Notes: generated from the letters alone by a model not told the origin. Positions 1 to 7,836 are shown, counted from the first letter of the stretch. The stretch: DNA of 18,954 nt from Syntrophales bacterium (GCA_023230565.1 JALNXD010000054.1:1-18954), one strand, 5' to 3'. A program made the numbers and translations.

Positions 1-1259
1 GAGGAATATTCGGTCCACCACATTGCCACCTGGTAAGACCCCGATTCGGAAGGAATGAACGACCACGTATATGTGGCGCCGTCGCGGCTCCAGAGGGAAT
101 TGCTTCCGTAACAGCCGGCGGCGCTCGAAACAGTCCAAGTCCCGGTAGAGGACGTTCCGTTCGCCCCGTTATCGATAATGATTTCGCTCCCTGCCGCTAT
201 GGCCGATACCGTTATTGTCACTGTCGCTTCATTCGACAGGGCACCTTCGTTATCCCTGACGGTATAGGTAAAACTGTCGGTTCCACTGAAGTTTGCCTGA
301 GGGGTATAGGTAACCGTTCCGTTGCTGCCGACAGATACATAGCCCCTTGCAGGCTCGCTCACCACAGTGCAACTGGATGAATCGAGCGACCCGTCATTGT
401 CTGTATCGTTGGACAGAACACTGATGACAACCGACTTGTTCATCTGGGTGGCGGCACTGTCGTCTTTGGCGACCGGCGGTTCATTTGAAGGCACTGCCGC
501 TTCCTCGACGAAAGTGAACCGCACCGCATCGGCACAATAGCTTGTCGGATAGGGATTGGGCGCGCTGAGGGTGACATTGTACCGTACACCGGCTTCAAAG
601 AGATATTTCCCCAAATCGTTCCACTGTCCGCCGTTTATCTGCTGATTGACATTGAGCCTGGCCGTTCCGCCGTCGTGGGCGATAGAAACGGGAACGCCGT
701 TGCTTCTTGAAGACCATTCCGTCCACCACATGGCGACCTGGTAATATCCTGTCGCATCAGGCTGGAAACTCCATGTATATGCAGCGCCGTCCCTGCTGTA
801 AAGGGAGTTCGTCCCATAATAGTCGGGTGCGCCCGAGGCGGTCCAGGTACCTGTGTAGGATGTATCAAGGTCGCCATTGTCTATTATGGTCGAATTGGTC
901 GAATCCACTACCGTACAGGATACCTGGTTCGAATAGCCGCTCTCGTTCCCCGATGTATCATAGGCCGTAGCAACGAAGAAATACTCCTCGCCTTCTACGA
1001 GATCGGAAATGACGCAACTAGTGTGGTTCCCCACGTCAAGCATCGTCGGGTATGTACCACTGCTTAACCCGTAATAAATGCGATATCCGGCAAGTGTGGA
1101 TTCGGTATTCGCATCCCACTGGAGAGAAACATCCGCACCGAAGGCGGATTGATTTGCAAAAGGAAAGAAGTTTACCATGCACGCAAGAATCGCTGCACTC
1201 GTAAGGAAAGAAAAAAAACGTCTTTTACTTACAAAACTCCGTGACCTGCTAGTACTCAT
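1..1259 (-). CDS. Secreted multidomain surface protein with FN3 and golvesin-like domains (partial, C-terminus off window)
   Basis: An open frame of 419 codons starts at an ATG at 1259 and runs off the left edge with no stop. A good ribosome binding site, GGAGG, lies 8 nt upstream. Residues 1-41 form a signal peptide: arginine/lysine-rich start, hydrophobic core, likely cleavage after SAFG. Residues about 42-118 read as a fibronectin type III domain (LAGYRIYYG, EGEEYFFVATAYD). Residues about 123-250 resemble a golvesin C-terminal/Xly-type domain (TGTWTASG, YYQVAMWWTEW, CADAVRFTF). Residues about 260-351 form a cadherin-like/Big_9 Ig repeat (PPVAKDDSA, VLSNDTDNDG, FSGTDSFTYTV). A second golvesin-like domain starts near residue 360 and is cut by the window edge. 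The protein is therefore probably exported and acts in adhesion, polysaccharide binding or the cell surface layer; the ligand is unknown. The C-terminal anchor, if any, cannot be seen. Domain names come from reading motifs, not from a profile search. Confidence 0.82.
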   Translation of the reverse strand, partial: MSTSRSRSFVSKRRFFSFLTSAAILACMVNFFPFANQSAFGADVSLQWDANTESTLAGYRIYYGLSSGTYPTMLDVGNHTSCVISDLVEGEEYFFVATAYDTSGNESGYSNQVSCTVVDSTNSTIIDNGDLDTSYTGTWTASGAPDYYGTNSLYSRDGAAYTWSFQPDATGYYQVAMWWTEWSSRSNGVPVSIAHDGGTARLNVNQQINGGQWNDLGKYLFEAGVRYNVTLSAPNPYPTSYCADAVRFTFVEEAAVPSNEPPVAKDDSAATQMNKSVVISVLSNDTDNDGSLDSSSCTVVSEPARGYVSVGSNGTVTYTPQANFSGTDSFTYTVRDNEGALSNEATVTITVSAIAAGSEIIIDNGANGTSSTGTWTVSSAAGCYGSNSLWSRDGATYTWSFIPSESGSYQVAMWWTEYS

Positions 1260-1731
1260 TAGTAGCACCTCCATCAGTAGCTGAATTCGGAACCGAACAA
1301 AATTCGGCACCTGACAAGGTGCTTTTTTCGACCGGCGATCCTATCACCCTATCCCCTCGACAAGGAACTTCGGCAAAAGGCGTGGTATCTCACTTTTGAG
1401 CCAACTCCTTTAGCGGACCGAATGTTTCTCTTTTATTTACGGGGATTTGGTTGTATTATCCCGGCTTGAATTCATCTGTTCTCTCAAAAATGAATTAAAA
1501 GCCTTCCGTACATAAGCAGAGAAAGAAAATCGGAATCCGTATGATAGTGAGAATTCAGCGCAGTTAATTGAAAATCGAACGAAAAATAAAACGAACTCAG
1601 AGAACGTTCATGAACTATCAGATAAGTGAACAACGTCAAGCCAAAAAAATACACCGATCTCAAGTTGCTATTTTAATTAAACATTTTTTCATACACTTGT
1701 AAAAGAATTCGCACAGTAAATCAGAGAAAAA
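1260..1731. other. Divergent intergenic region (472 bp) with hairpins
   Basis: This gap separates the minus-strand surface protein from the plus-strand transposase-like gene. No credible coding frame was seen. The part next to the surface-protein gene (about 1280-1440) is GC-richer and contains inverted repeats, and would form the 5' untranslated leader of that gene. The part from about 1440 to 1731 is AT-rich, as expected for promoters. I looked for c-di-GMP riboswitch (GEMM) signature sequences and for a sigma-54 TGGCAC/TTGC pair on the minus strand and found neither. Confidence 0.6.
1307..1328 (+). terminator. Intrinsic-terminator-like hairpin in the surface-protein leader, plus orientation
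   Basis: A perfect 6-bp stem, GCACCT at 1307-1312 and AGGTGC at 1317-1322, closes a GACA loop and is followed directly by six T residues (1323-1328). This is the form of a rho-independent terminator read on the plus strand, yet no plus-strand gene lies before it in the window. Just beside it, CCGAA (1293-1297) and TTCGG (1303-1307) make a second small inverted repeat. It may protect the leader from antisense reading, or form part of a structured 5' leader on the minus strand. Confidence 0.5.
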
Positions 1732-2574
1732 ATGGACCGGTCTTCTTTCGAAGATATTGTAAAAACGGAGAATTCCGCCCGGCGATTCTTTATCAGATTA
1801 TGTTGGAAGAACTACCGGCGCTACTGTATCCGATGCCATTCCTATGATATTTACAGGCTTTCGGGAGGGCGCCTGCGATGCCATCGATGCGGATACACCT
1901 TTCATGAATTCTCAGGCCGGTGGCTCAAGGAGCTGAATATTTCGGCCATAGAATGGTGCCATATCATCAAATATTTTGCGGAGGACCTCACAGCCAGGGA
2001 AATCACAGAACACCTGAATCTCAGTTATCCCACGATCCTGAAAGCCGTAACTGTGATCAGGAAAGCGATACTCGCTCATCTTCCTTTTCAGTTCACAAAT
2101 GAAAATGCACATTACGCTCACATCCAGGAGCACCTGACAGATGAGAAAATCTGGAAGGCGTCGCAGATGGCCTCAATGTCAGGGTATGCATTCGCTGTTC
2201 ATGAAGAACAAGGACATGTTGTAATTGAAATACTGCCCGGATTTATTGTTGATGAATCCTCGAGCTCTGATAGCGAATTCTTCCGGCGGAAGAAAAACAC
2301 ATGCGCCGAAAATTATGAAGACTACGATATGATCATCATTTGCAACAGGGTCACTCGTAGAAGAGGACTGCTCTCGCATGCCACTCTCGTTAAAGGCAAT
2401 CAAACAGGCTTCTGGAAATTTGCAAAAGAAAAATTAATGAAATTCCGTGGAACCTGTGAAGAAAAATTTCCTCTTTATCTGAAAGAGATGGAATTTCGTT
2501 ATAATAACAGAGACAAGGACATATTCGAACTTATCGCCGGCTATCTCTGTGATTTTGCACCATCGATAAAGTAA
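1732..2574 (+). CDS. IS1595/ISXO2-type transposase-like protein, probably catalytically inactive
   Basis: This 280-residue protein has the N-terminal architecture of IS1595-family transposases. A zinc ribbon has cysteine pairs C32-x2-C35 and C50-x2-C53, followed by a helix-turn-helix region at about residues 85-111 (TAREITEHLNLSYPTILKA). The C-terminus also matches the family: GFWKFAKEKLMKFRG from residue 226 and EMEFRYNNRDKDIFEL from about residue 252. The middle does not. The usual VDE-[TSA]-Y-x-GG segment is absent, the YTD-type second acidic motif is not recognisable, and where the family has an acidic or Asn residue before GFW this protein has GNQT. A serine/acid-rich stretch (from residue 174) occupies the region. 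No terminal inverted repeats or target duplications were found around it. I infer a decayed or domesticated transposase that may keep DNA binding. The ribosome binding site is weak. It is divergent from the surface-protein gene. Confidence 0.72.
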   Translation: MDRSSFEDIVKTENSARRFFIRLCWKNYRRYCIRCHSYDIYRLSGGRLRCHRCGYTFHEFSGRWLKELNISAIEWCHIIKYFAEDLTAREITEHLNLSYPTILKAVTVIRKAILAHLPFQFTNENAHYAHIQEHLTDEKIWKASQMASMSGYAFAVHEEQGHVVIEILPGFIVDESSSSDSEFFRRKKNTCAENYEDYDMIIICNRVTRRRGLLSHATLVKGNQTGFWKFAKEKLMKFRGTCEEKFPLYLKEMEFRYNNRDKDIFELIAGYLCDFAPSIK

Positions 2575-2625
2575 GCCGAAATTATCTTTTTGATAATTCT
2601 CTGCCTTATACAGGGAACAATTCAT

Positions 2626-2667
2626 GAACCCTCCTGAGCTGACTCTCAGGGGGGTTCTTCATTTTTT
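2626..2667 (+). terminator. Rho-independent terminator after the transposase-like gene
   Basis: A 13-bp stem pairs 2626-2638 (GAACCCTCCTGAG) with 2645-2657 (CTCAGGGGGGTTC), with one G-T wobble and a 6-nt loop. It is followed by TTCA and six T residues. It lies 52 nt after the stop of the plus-strand gene. On the minus strand there is no T tract after the stem, so it serves the convergent biotin operon poorly; no better terminator for bioB was seen. Confidence 0.85.
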
Positions 2668-2721
2668 ATTTCTGAGGACGAAAAGGGTTCGGAAAAGGTA
2701 TTTCTGAAAATTGAAGCAATG

Positions 2722-3702
2722 TCAGGTTCCCCGGACTTTAAGGCCAAGCCGGTCCAGCATTGAAAGATCATCTGCAAGCGATCTGCCGGCAGTGGTCAGA
2801 TAATTGCTGGTCATTATGCCGCTTGCCCCGGCATAAAAGATGAAAGGGTGAAGCTCCTGCAAGTTGAATTCTCTTCCGCCGCAGATTAGTATCTCCTTTT
2901 CGGGGAGCACAAAGCGAAAGAGCGCGATGATCTTGAGACAACGAAGCGGCGTCAAGCGCTGCGATTTTTCCAGCCTGGTCCCCGGAATGGGAACGAGAAA
3001 ATTGAGTGGTACGGAATCGACATCGACCTCTTTCAGTGCCGTTGCAAGCTCCAGCACCTGCCGGTCGTTTTCGCCCGTGCCGAAGACCCCGCCCGCACAT
3101 ATGGAGAGGCCGGCCCTTTTCGCTCTTTTGAGCGTTTGCACCCGTTGGGCATACGTATGGCTGGTACAGAGCCGGTCGAAATGGCTCTCGGCGGCTTCCA
3201 GATTGTGATGATAGCGCCCGACGCCGGCGCTCTTCAGAACATGCAGACTGTCTTGATCGAGGATTCCCAGTGATGCGCAGGTGCCGATCCCTTCCTTATC
3301 GAGTCCCGACAGCGCTTCGGCTACAATGCCCACCTCGCGGAGGGAAAGTCCTCTGCCGCTGGTGACGACGGAATAGCGGTTGACCGGCGTTCGGGCCGCC
3401 CGGCTGCCGGTCCTATGAATTTCCTCTGAAGAAAGCAGCGGATAGACGGGCGCATCCGTCGCGGCCGATATCGACTGGGCGCAGAAGCTGCAATTTTCGC
3501 TGCAGCGGCCCGATTTACCGTTAATTATCGTACAGAGATGAACCTCCCGGCCGAAAAAGTGCCTTCGTATCAGGTCGGCCCCCGCCATGAGAGAAAAGGC
3601 ATCCTCCTCGGGCATATCGGCAAGATTCTTGAAAATACCTTTGTCGGGGGTGTTTCCGGCTATAATCATTTCAGCAAGTTCGATCAATTCTTTCGTATTC
3701 AT
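2722..3702 (-). CDS. bioB: Biotin synthase (radical SAM), anaerobe-like variant
   Basis: BioB inserts sulfur into dethiobiotin to make biotin, the last step of the pathway. The 326-residue protein carries the radical-SAM cluster motif C67-x3-C71-x2-C74 (RCSENCSFCAQ), HHNLEAAE at 165-172, the SICAGGVFGTGE segment and the PLNFLVPIPGT segment. The iron-sulfur ligands of the second cluster are unusual. In E. coli they are Cys97, Cys128, Cys188 and Arg260. Here C142 (GTCASLG) and C202 (ICAGG) match the two central cysteines, but the Cys97 position reads serine (RYSVVTSG, S111) and the Arg260 position reads leucine (ILICGGRE), with an extra Cys274 close by. Cys179 (RLCTSHTY) is another extra cysteine. 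The gene starts 20 nt after bioD stops, with AAAGG upstream of the ATG, and is the last gene of the operon. Confidence 0.95.
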   Translation of the reverse strand: MNTKELIELAEMIIAGNTPDKGIFKNLADMPEEDAFSLMAGADLIRRHFFGREVHLCTIINGKSGRCSENCSFCAQSISAATDAPVYPLLSSEEIHRTGSRAARTPVNRYSVVTSGRGLSLREVGIVAEALSGLDKEGIGTCASLGILDQDSLHVLKSAGVGRYHHNLEAAESHFDRLCTSHTYAQRVQTLKRAKRAGLSICAGGVFGTGENDRQVLELATALKEVDVDSVPLNFLVPIPGTRLEKSQRLTPLRCLKIIALFRFVLPEKEILICGGREFNLQELHPFIFYAGASGIMTSNYLTTAGRSLADDLSMLDRLGLKVRGT

Positions 3703-3722
3703 TCTTTCTGCCTTTGAAATTA

Positions 3723-4376
3723 TTAGGATTCGATGGATGGCCGCCTCACAAATTTCTGAAAGTGGCGCGCGAAGGTCTCTTTCAGAATAGGCGGCTCGAT
3801 TTTTGAGAGGGACTCGATTTCAGCGAGCACCTTTGTGTTTCCGTAGTATTCGATCGCCTCACGATTTCCGGGGTTTGCGGGACCGTTCATGACCACTCCC
3901 AAAACCGTAAGCCCCCGCACTTTCAGCTGCTCGAGCGAGAGGAGGGTGTGGTTTATGGTCCCCAGGGTGCTTCTCGCGACCAGAAGCACGGGCAGATTCA
4001 AATAATCGATAAGGTCCACCATGAAATCCCTTTCGTTCAGGGGAACCAGAATACCCCCTGCCCCTTCTACTATCAGGTGATCCTCCGTTTCGGGAAGCCT
4101 GAACGATGGAAGGTCGATCCGGACTCCCTGAACCGCTGCAGAGGCATGGGGAGAAAGGGCGCGTGAGAGACGACAGGTTTCGGGGAAAAAATGGATGTCC
4201 GGCAGGCCTGTTGCCAGCCGGACCCACTCGGTGTCGGTCGTTTCCTCCAGTCCGCTCTGGATGGGTTTCCAGTAGGATCCTTGCAGTCCGGCCATGAGAA
4301 TGGCTGAAATCACTGTCTTCCCGACATCCGTATCGGTGCCGGCAACGAACAACCGGCGGGGAAATTCCTCCATCAT
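3723..4376 (-). CDS. bioD: Dethiobiotin synthetase
   Basis: BioD uses ATP and CO2 to close the ureido ring of 7,8-diaminopelargonate, giving dethiobiotin. The P-loop GTDTDVGKT is at residues 13-21, the substrate-binding segment WKPIQSG at 36-42 and EGAGGILVP at 104-112. I place the start at the ATG at 4376, giving 217 residues. That ATG overlaps the bioF stop in an ATGA arrangement, and AAGGAG ends 8 nt before it. A GTG nine bases further upstream (4385) would add three residues but directly abuts the AAGGAG, leaving no room for initiation. The length fits the family (about 220). Translational coupling to bioF is likely. The product feeds BioB, encoded next. Confidence 0.95.
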   Translation of the reverse strand: MMEEFPRRLFVAGTDTDVGKTVISAILMAGLQGSYWKPIQSGLEETTDTEWVRLATGLPDIHFFPETCRLSRALSPHASAAVQGVRIDLPSFRLPETEDHLIVEGAGGILVPLNERDFMVDLIDYLNLPVLLVARSTLGTINHTLLSLEQLKVRGLTVLGVVMNGPANPGNREAIEYYGNTKVLAEIESLSKIEPPILKETFARHFQKFVRRPSIES

Positions 4377-5554
4377 GGTGTGCACTCCTTCGGCCCACGG
4401 CGAAAGGCAGCGATAAGCCGTTCGATATGATCGTCATTATGCAAGAGAGACAGGGCAAGTCGGATTCGCGATTCTCCCTTTGCAACAGTAGGCGGCCGCA
4501 CGGCAACTGCGAGGATGCCTCTCTCTTCCAGTTCTCTCGAAAGTTCAAGAACCGCTTCCTCGCTGCCTGCAATCACCGGAACGATATGGGTAGTTGAATC
4601 TCCCGTGTTCCATCCCAGCTTTACGAGGGCATTCCGCAGATAATCGGCCCTCTCCTGCAGCATTCGTCTTTCCTTTTCCATTGTGGGAATCAGATCAAGA
4701 GCTGCATCAATGGCCCCCAGGACAGGAGGAGGCAGGGCGGTGCTGTAAATGAATCCCGAACAGCAGTTAATCATGTAATCGCACATTGCTTTGGAAAGGG
4801 CGAAACAGGCGCCGAAAGAACCCAGCGCCTTACCGAAGGTCCCGACGGCCAGATCCGCCTTTCCGCCGCAGGCAAGACCCATACCGTTTTCACCGAGGAC
4901 ACCTGTGGCGTGGGCTTCATCGACTATAAAAAGCGCCTCGAAACGAAGGGCAAGATCGGCAAGCGCATCAATATCCCCTCTGTCGCCATCCATGCTGAAG
5001 ACCGATTCCGTAATTATGATTACCCGCGAATACCCGCCGCTGCCCCTGATTTTTTCCAGAATCTTTCTTACCTGCTGCACGTCATTGTGATCGTAGACAA
5101 TAGTCCGGCAGCGCGCAAGCTTTGCCCCCTCTATTACGCTCCTGTGGTTCAGGCGGTCGGACAGGATAAGCGAATTCCGGTCCGCCAACGCGGGTAAAAG
5201 GGAAAGATTGGCCTGAAATCCGGAATTCAGGATCAGGGCGGCCTCGGTTCCCTTCAGAAAGGCCAGTTTTTCTTCCACTATTTCCGTGCACCGGCAGGTA
5301 CCGCAGATAAGCCGTGATGCCGTAGAGCCCGTACCGTAACGGGAAGTGAATTCCCGCGCGCGCTCCTTGAGAAGCGGATGTTTGGAAAGTCCCAGATAAT
5401 CATTGGAAGAAAAGTTTATCATGATTCTCCCGCCGACTTCGACCTCCGCACCGGAACGGGGAGTGACCGCCCTCAGAGACCGCAGCCGGCGGCTGGACCG
5501 TCGCTCCTCCAGGGCTTTTTCGATAAAGGGAAACGAGCGGGCGGCCGGATTCAT
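4373..5554 (-). CDS. bioF: 8-amino-7-oxononanoate synthase (KAPA synthase)
   Basis: BioF is a PLP enzyme that condenses alanine with pimeloyl-ACP or pimeloyl-CoA to give 8-amino-7-oxononanoate. From the ATG at 5554 the protein is 393 residues, a normal length. It shows NFSSNDYLGL at about 47-56, YGTGSTASRL at 73-82, the aldimine-stacking histidine in LNH (H137), DEAHATG at 212-218 and the PLP lysine K242 in TFGKALGSFGA. The frame stays open upstream to 5668, but that extension lies inside bioA. The chosen ATG overlaps the bioA stop as ATGA and has GGGAGG 7 nt upstream, so it is the real start. Translation is probably coupled to bioA. Confidence 0.95.
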   Translation of the reverse strand: MNPAARSFPFIEKALEERRSSRRLRSLRAVTPRSGAEVEVGGRIMINFSSNDYLGLSKHPLLKERAREFTSRYGTGSTASRLICGTCRCTEIVEEKLAFLKGTEAALILNSGFQANLSLLPALADRNSLILSDRLNHRSVIEGAKLARCRTIVYDHNDVQQVRKILEKIRGSGGYSRVIIITESVFSMDGDRGDIDALADLALRFEALFIVDEAHATGVLGENGMGLACGGKADLAVGTFGKALGSFGACFALSKAMCDYMINCCSGFIYSTALPPPVLGAIDAALDLIPTMEKERRMLQERADYLRNALVKLGWNTGDSTTHIVPVIAGSEEAVLELSRELEERGILAVAVRPPTVAKGESRIRLALSLLHNDDHIERLIAAFRRGPKECTP

Positions 5555-6840
5555 GGATATTCCTCCCGGATGGTATCGAAAATGGCACCGGTTATCCGTG
5601 AAAGATCGTCTTCTTCGATGATGTAGGAAGGCATGGTATAAATAAGTTTTCCGAAGGGCCTCAACCATACGCCCTTCTCGACGAACCGCTTCTGAATGGA
5701 CGCCATGTGTACCGGCTCTGTAAGCTCCACTACGCCGATGGCTCCCAGAACCCTCACATCGGCAACTTTCGAAAGCCTTCGACAGGCGGACAGACTTTCA
5801 CGAAGATTCATTTCAATTCCTTTAATCCGCTGCTTCCAGGGACTGTCGAGCAATATTTCTATGCTGGCTTTTGCAACGGCGCAGGCAAGAGGATTTCCCA
5901 TGAATGTCGGACCATGCATAAAGGCCCCTGATTTGAACCCGGAAATCGTCCCGCTTACCCGGTCTGTGGCGAGCACGGCGGCAAGGCTGAGGTAACCGCC
6001 GGTAAGCGCCTTCCCCACGCACATGATATCGGGGGCGACTCCGGCCTGTTCGCAGGCGAAAAGGGTCCCCGTCCGGCCGAAACCGGTGGCGATTTCATCG
6101 AAAATCAGAAGAACTTCGTATTCATTACACAATTTTCTAACACGCGAAAGATATGCCGGTGAATAGAAGCGCATTCCCCCGGCCCCCTGAACGACCGGCT
6201 CCAGGATTACCGCCGCAAGTTCGCTGCAATGCCTTTGTATACGCAATTTGAAATCGTCTATATAGGTCTCTTCCCAAGGTTCGCCATAGGGGCAGCGGGG
6301 CGCCTCGGCGAAATAGTGCCTTTGCAGAATGCCGGCAAACATCTCGTGCATGCCCGTTACGGGATCGCAGACGGACATGGCGCCGAAGGTATCGCCGTGA
6401 TATCCCGACCGGACAGTGAGAAGGCGGTTCTTTTCGGGACGATTCAGGGCATACCAGTACTGGATCGCCATCTTTATCGCCACTTCCACGCTCACCGATC
6501 CCGAATCGCAGAGAAAGACCTTTTGCAGCGGCCCGGGCGTAAGATCGACCAGAAGCGATGCCAGATCGATTGCCGGCTCATGGGTGAGGCCGCCGAACAT
6601 GACATGCGACATGGAGGATATCTGCCGGCGGGCTGCCTCATTAAGGACGGGGTGATTGTACCCGTGAATTGCGGACCACCAGGAAGACATGCCGTCAACG
6701 AGTTCCCTGCCATCGGCCAGTGTGAGCCGGACACCTTCCGCCGAAACGACGGGATAGACCGGGAGCGGATTTGACATCGAGGCATAGGGATGCCAGAGAT
6801 GTTCCCGGTCGAAGGAGGTCAGATGCATCCATTTATCCAT
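5551..6840 (-). CDS. bioA: Adenosylmethionine-8-amino-7-oxononanoate aminotransferase (DAPA synthase)
   Basis: BioA transfers an amino group to 8-amino-7-oxononanoate to give 7,8-diaminopelargonate; the usual donor in the family is S-adenosylmethionine. The protein has 429 residues, typical for BioA. Visible features are LWHPYASM at 15-22, the substrate-pocket pair W54-W55 in MSSWWSAIHG, CDSGSVSVEVA at 111-121, SGYHGDTFGAM at 145-155, the PLP aspartate in FDEIATGFGRTG (D248) and the PLP lysine K277 in VGKALTGGY. The ATG sits one base after the birA stop, and no strong ribosome binding site precedes it, so initiation probably depends on translation of birA. A lysine-using BioA (BioK type) cannot be excluded from sequence reading alone. 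Confidence 0.95.
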   Translation of the reverse strand: MDKWMHLTSFDREHLWHPYASMSNPLPVYPVVSAEGVRLTLADGRELVDGMSSWWSAIHGYNHPVLNEAARRQISSMSHVMFGGLTHEPAIDLASLLVDLTPGPLQKVFLCDSGSVSVEVAIKMAIQYWYALNRPEKNRLLTVRSGYHGDTFGAMSVCDPVTGMHEMFAGILQRHYFAEAPRCPYGEPWEETYIDDFKLRIQRHCSELAAVILEPVVQGAGGMRFYSPAYLSRVRKLCNEYEVLLIFDEIATGFGRTGTLFACEQAGVAPDIMCVGKALTGGYLSLAAVLATDRVSGTISGFKSGAFMHGPTFMGNPLACAVAKASIEILLDSPWKQRIKGIEMNLRESLSACRRLSKVADVRVLGAIGVVELTEPVHMASIQKRFVEKGVWLRPFGKLIYTMPSYIIEEDDLSRITGAIFDTIREEYP

Positions 6841-6841
6841 A

Positions 6842-7807
6842 TTAAACCGTCCCGAACGATATATCGCCGAAGGTTATCCTCTGAAGGTCTCCGCCGGTTC
6901 GCTGAAGGATAAGGGCACCCCCTTCATCAATATCGACCGCCCTGCCCTCAACCCTTTGTTTACCCCTGGTGACGGTGACGTTCGCTCCTATCATATGGCT
7001 CAGTTCCTTCCATCGCCGCCGGATCGGTTCGAAGCCTTCCGTGAGAAAGTTTTCATAGCTGTTTTCGATTTCGAAAAGGATACTCTGAAGAATCTCCACC
7101 CTTTTCAGTGACAGACCTGTTTCGGCCCGAAGCGAAGTGGCTATTGTCTTAAGCTCCTCGGGAAATGCCGCCCGCCTTGTATTCACATTGATGCCGATTC
7201 CGATTACAATCCACTCAACACGATCTGTTTCGGCGCTCATTTCTGCTAAAATTCCGGCTATTTTTTTCCCATTGATCAGAATATCATTCGGCCACTTAAG
7301 TTTCGGGTAAAGGCCGGCCGCTTTTTCAATTGCCTCTGCTACGGCAACGCCTACAACAAGGGGAATTTTAGGGGCCTCTACGGGACTGAGTTCCGGTCTT
7401 AAGATCATCGAAAAATAAATGCCTCCCGGCGGAGAACTCCATGCTCTTCCCATGCGCCCGCGCCCTCTTGTCTGGGTTTCTGCTACTGCAACGGTCCCCT
7501 CGGCTGATCCGGTCAAGGCAATTTGTTTGGCCATGTCCTGTGTCGATGGTGTCTCATGATAATACTTGATAGTGCGACCCAGCACATGTGTTGATAATCC
7601 GTCTTCGATTTCCTCAGGAATAAGAACGTCGGGAGATCTAATGAGAGAATAACCGCGGCGCGGTGAAGAGGCGATTGCATATCCCTCTTTTCGAAGATCC
7701 TTGATATGTTTCCAGACTGCCGTTCTTGATGTGCCGGCAGCCTTCCCCAGGGCCTCACCGGAGACGGTGCCCCTTTTCCTTAACTGATCCAATATTATTT
7801 TCTTCAT
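6842..7807 (-). CDS. birA: Bifunctional biotin-protein ligase and biotin operon repressor
   Basis: The 321-residue protein is a group II BirA. A winged helix-turn-helix occupies residues 1 to about 58 (SGEALGKAAGTSRTAVWKHI, RRGYSL). The ligase core holds TPSTQDMAK at 86-94, the biotin/AMP loop RGRGRMGRAW at 114-123, and KWPNDILINGKKIAGILAE at 171-189. A short C-terminal SH3-like domain follows (VEGRAVDIDEGGALIL). It should form biotinyl-5'-AMP, biotinylate carboxylase carrier proteins, and repress transcription when the biotinyl-AMP complex dimerises on its operator. A clear operator lies 30-63 nt upstream of the ATG, so the gene is probably autoregulated together with bioAFDB. No ribosome binding site is visible before the ATG. 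Confidence 0.95.
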   Translation of the reverse strand: MKKIILDQLRKRGTVSGEALGKAAGTSRTAVWKHIKDLRKEGYAIASSPRRGYSLIRSPDVLIPEEIEDGLSTHVLGRTIKYYHETPSTQDMAKQIALTGSAEGTVAVAETQTRGRGRMGRAWSSPPGGIYFSMILRPELSPVEAPKIPLVVGVAVAEAIEKAAGLYPKLKWPNDILINGKKIAGILAEMSAETDRVEWIVIGIGINVNTRRAAFPEELKTIATSLRAETGLSLKRVEILQSILFEIENSYENFLTEGFEPIRRRWKELSHMIGANVTVTRGKQRVEGRAVDIDEGGALILQRTGGDLQRITFGDISFGTV

Positions 7808-7836
7808 GAATGCCGATTTAGCAGATATTGAAAAAT

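Noticed and set aside
1281..1440. c-di-GMP (GEMM) riboswitch upstream of the surface protein
   Set aside because: The expected conserved core sequences around GCAAAC and ACGCAAAGCC are not present on the minus strand.
1660..2680. Complete insertion sequence around the transposase-like gene
   Set aside because: No matching terminal inverted repeats or flanking duplications could be found; the downstream inverted repeat is a terminator.
3859..4572. 237-codon minus-strand frame across bioD and bioF
   Set aside because: It overlaps two well-supported genes in another frame and is arginine/proline/glycine-rich, as expected from shadow reading of GC-rich codons.
5555..5668. N-terminal extension of BioF
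   Set aside because: The extra 38 residues are encoded within bioA, are unlike BioF, and the ATG at 5554 has GGGAGG and an ATGA overlap.
6229..6774. 181-codon plus-strand frame
   Set aside because: It lies wholly inside bioA on the opposite strand; the bioA frame has full family motifs and the plus frame has none.
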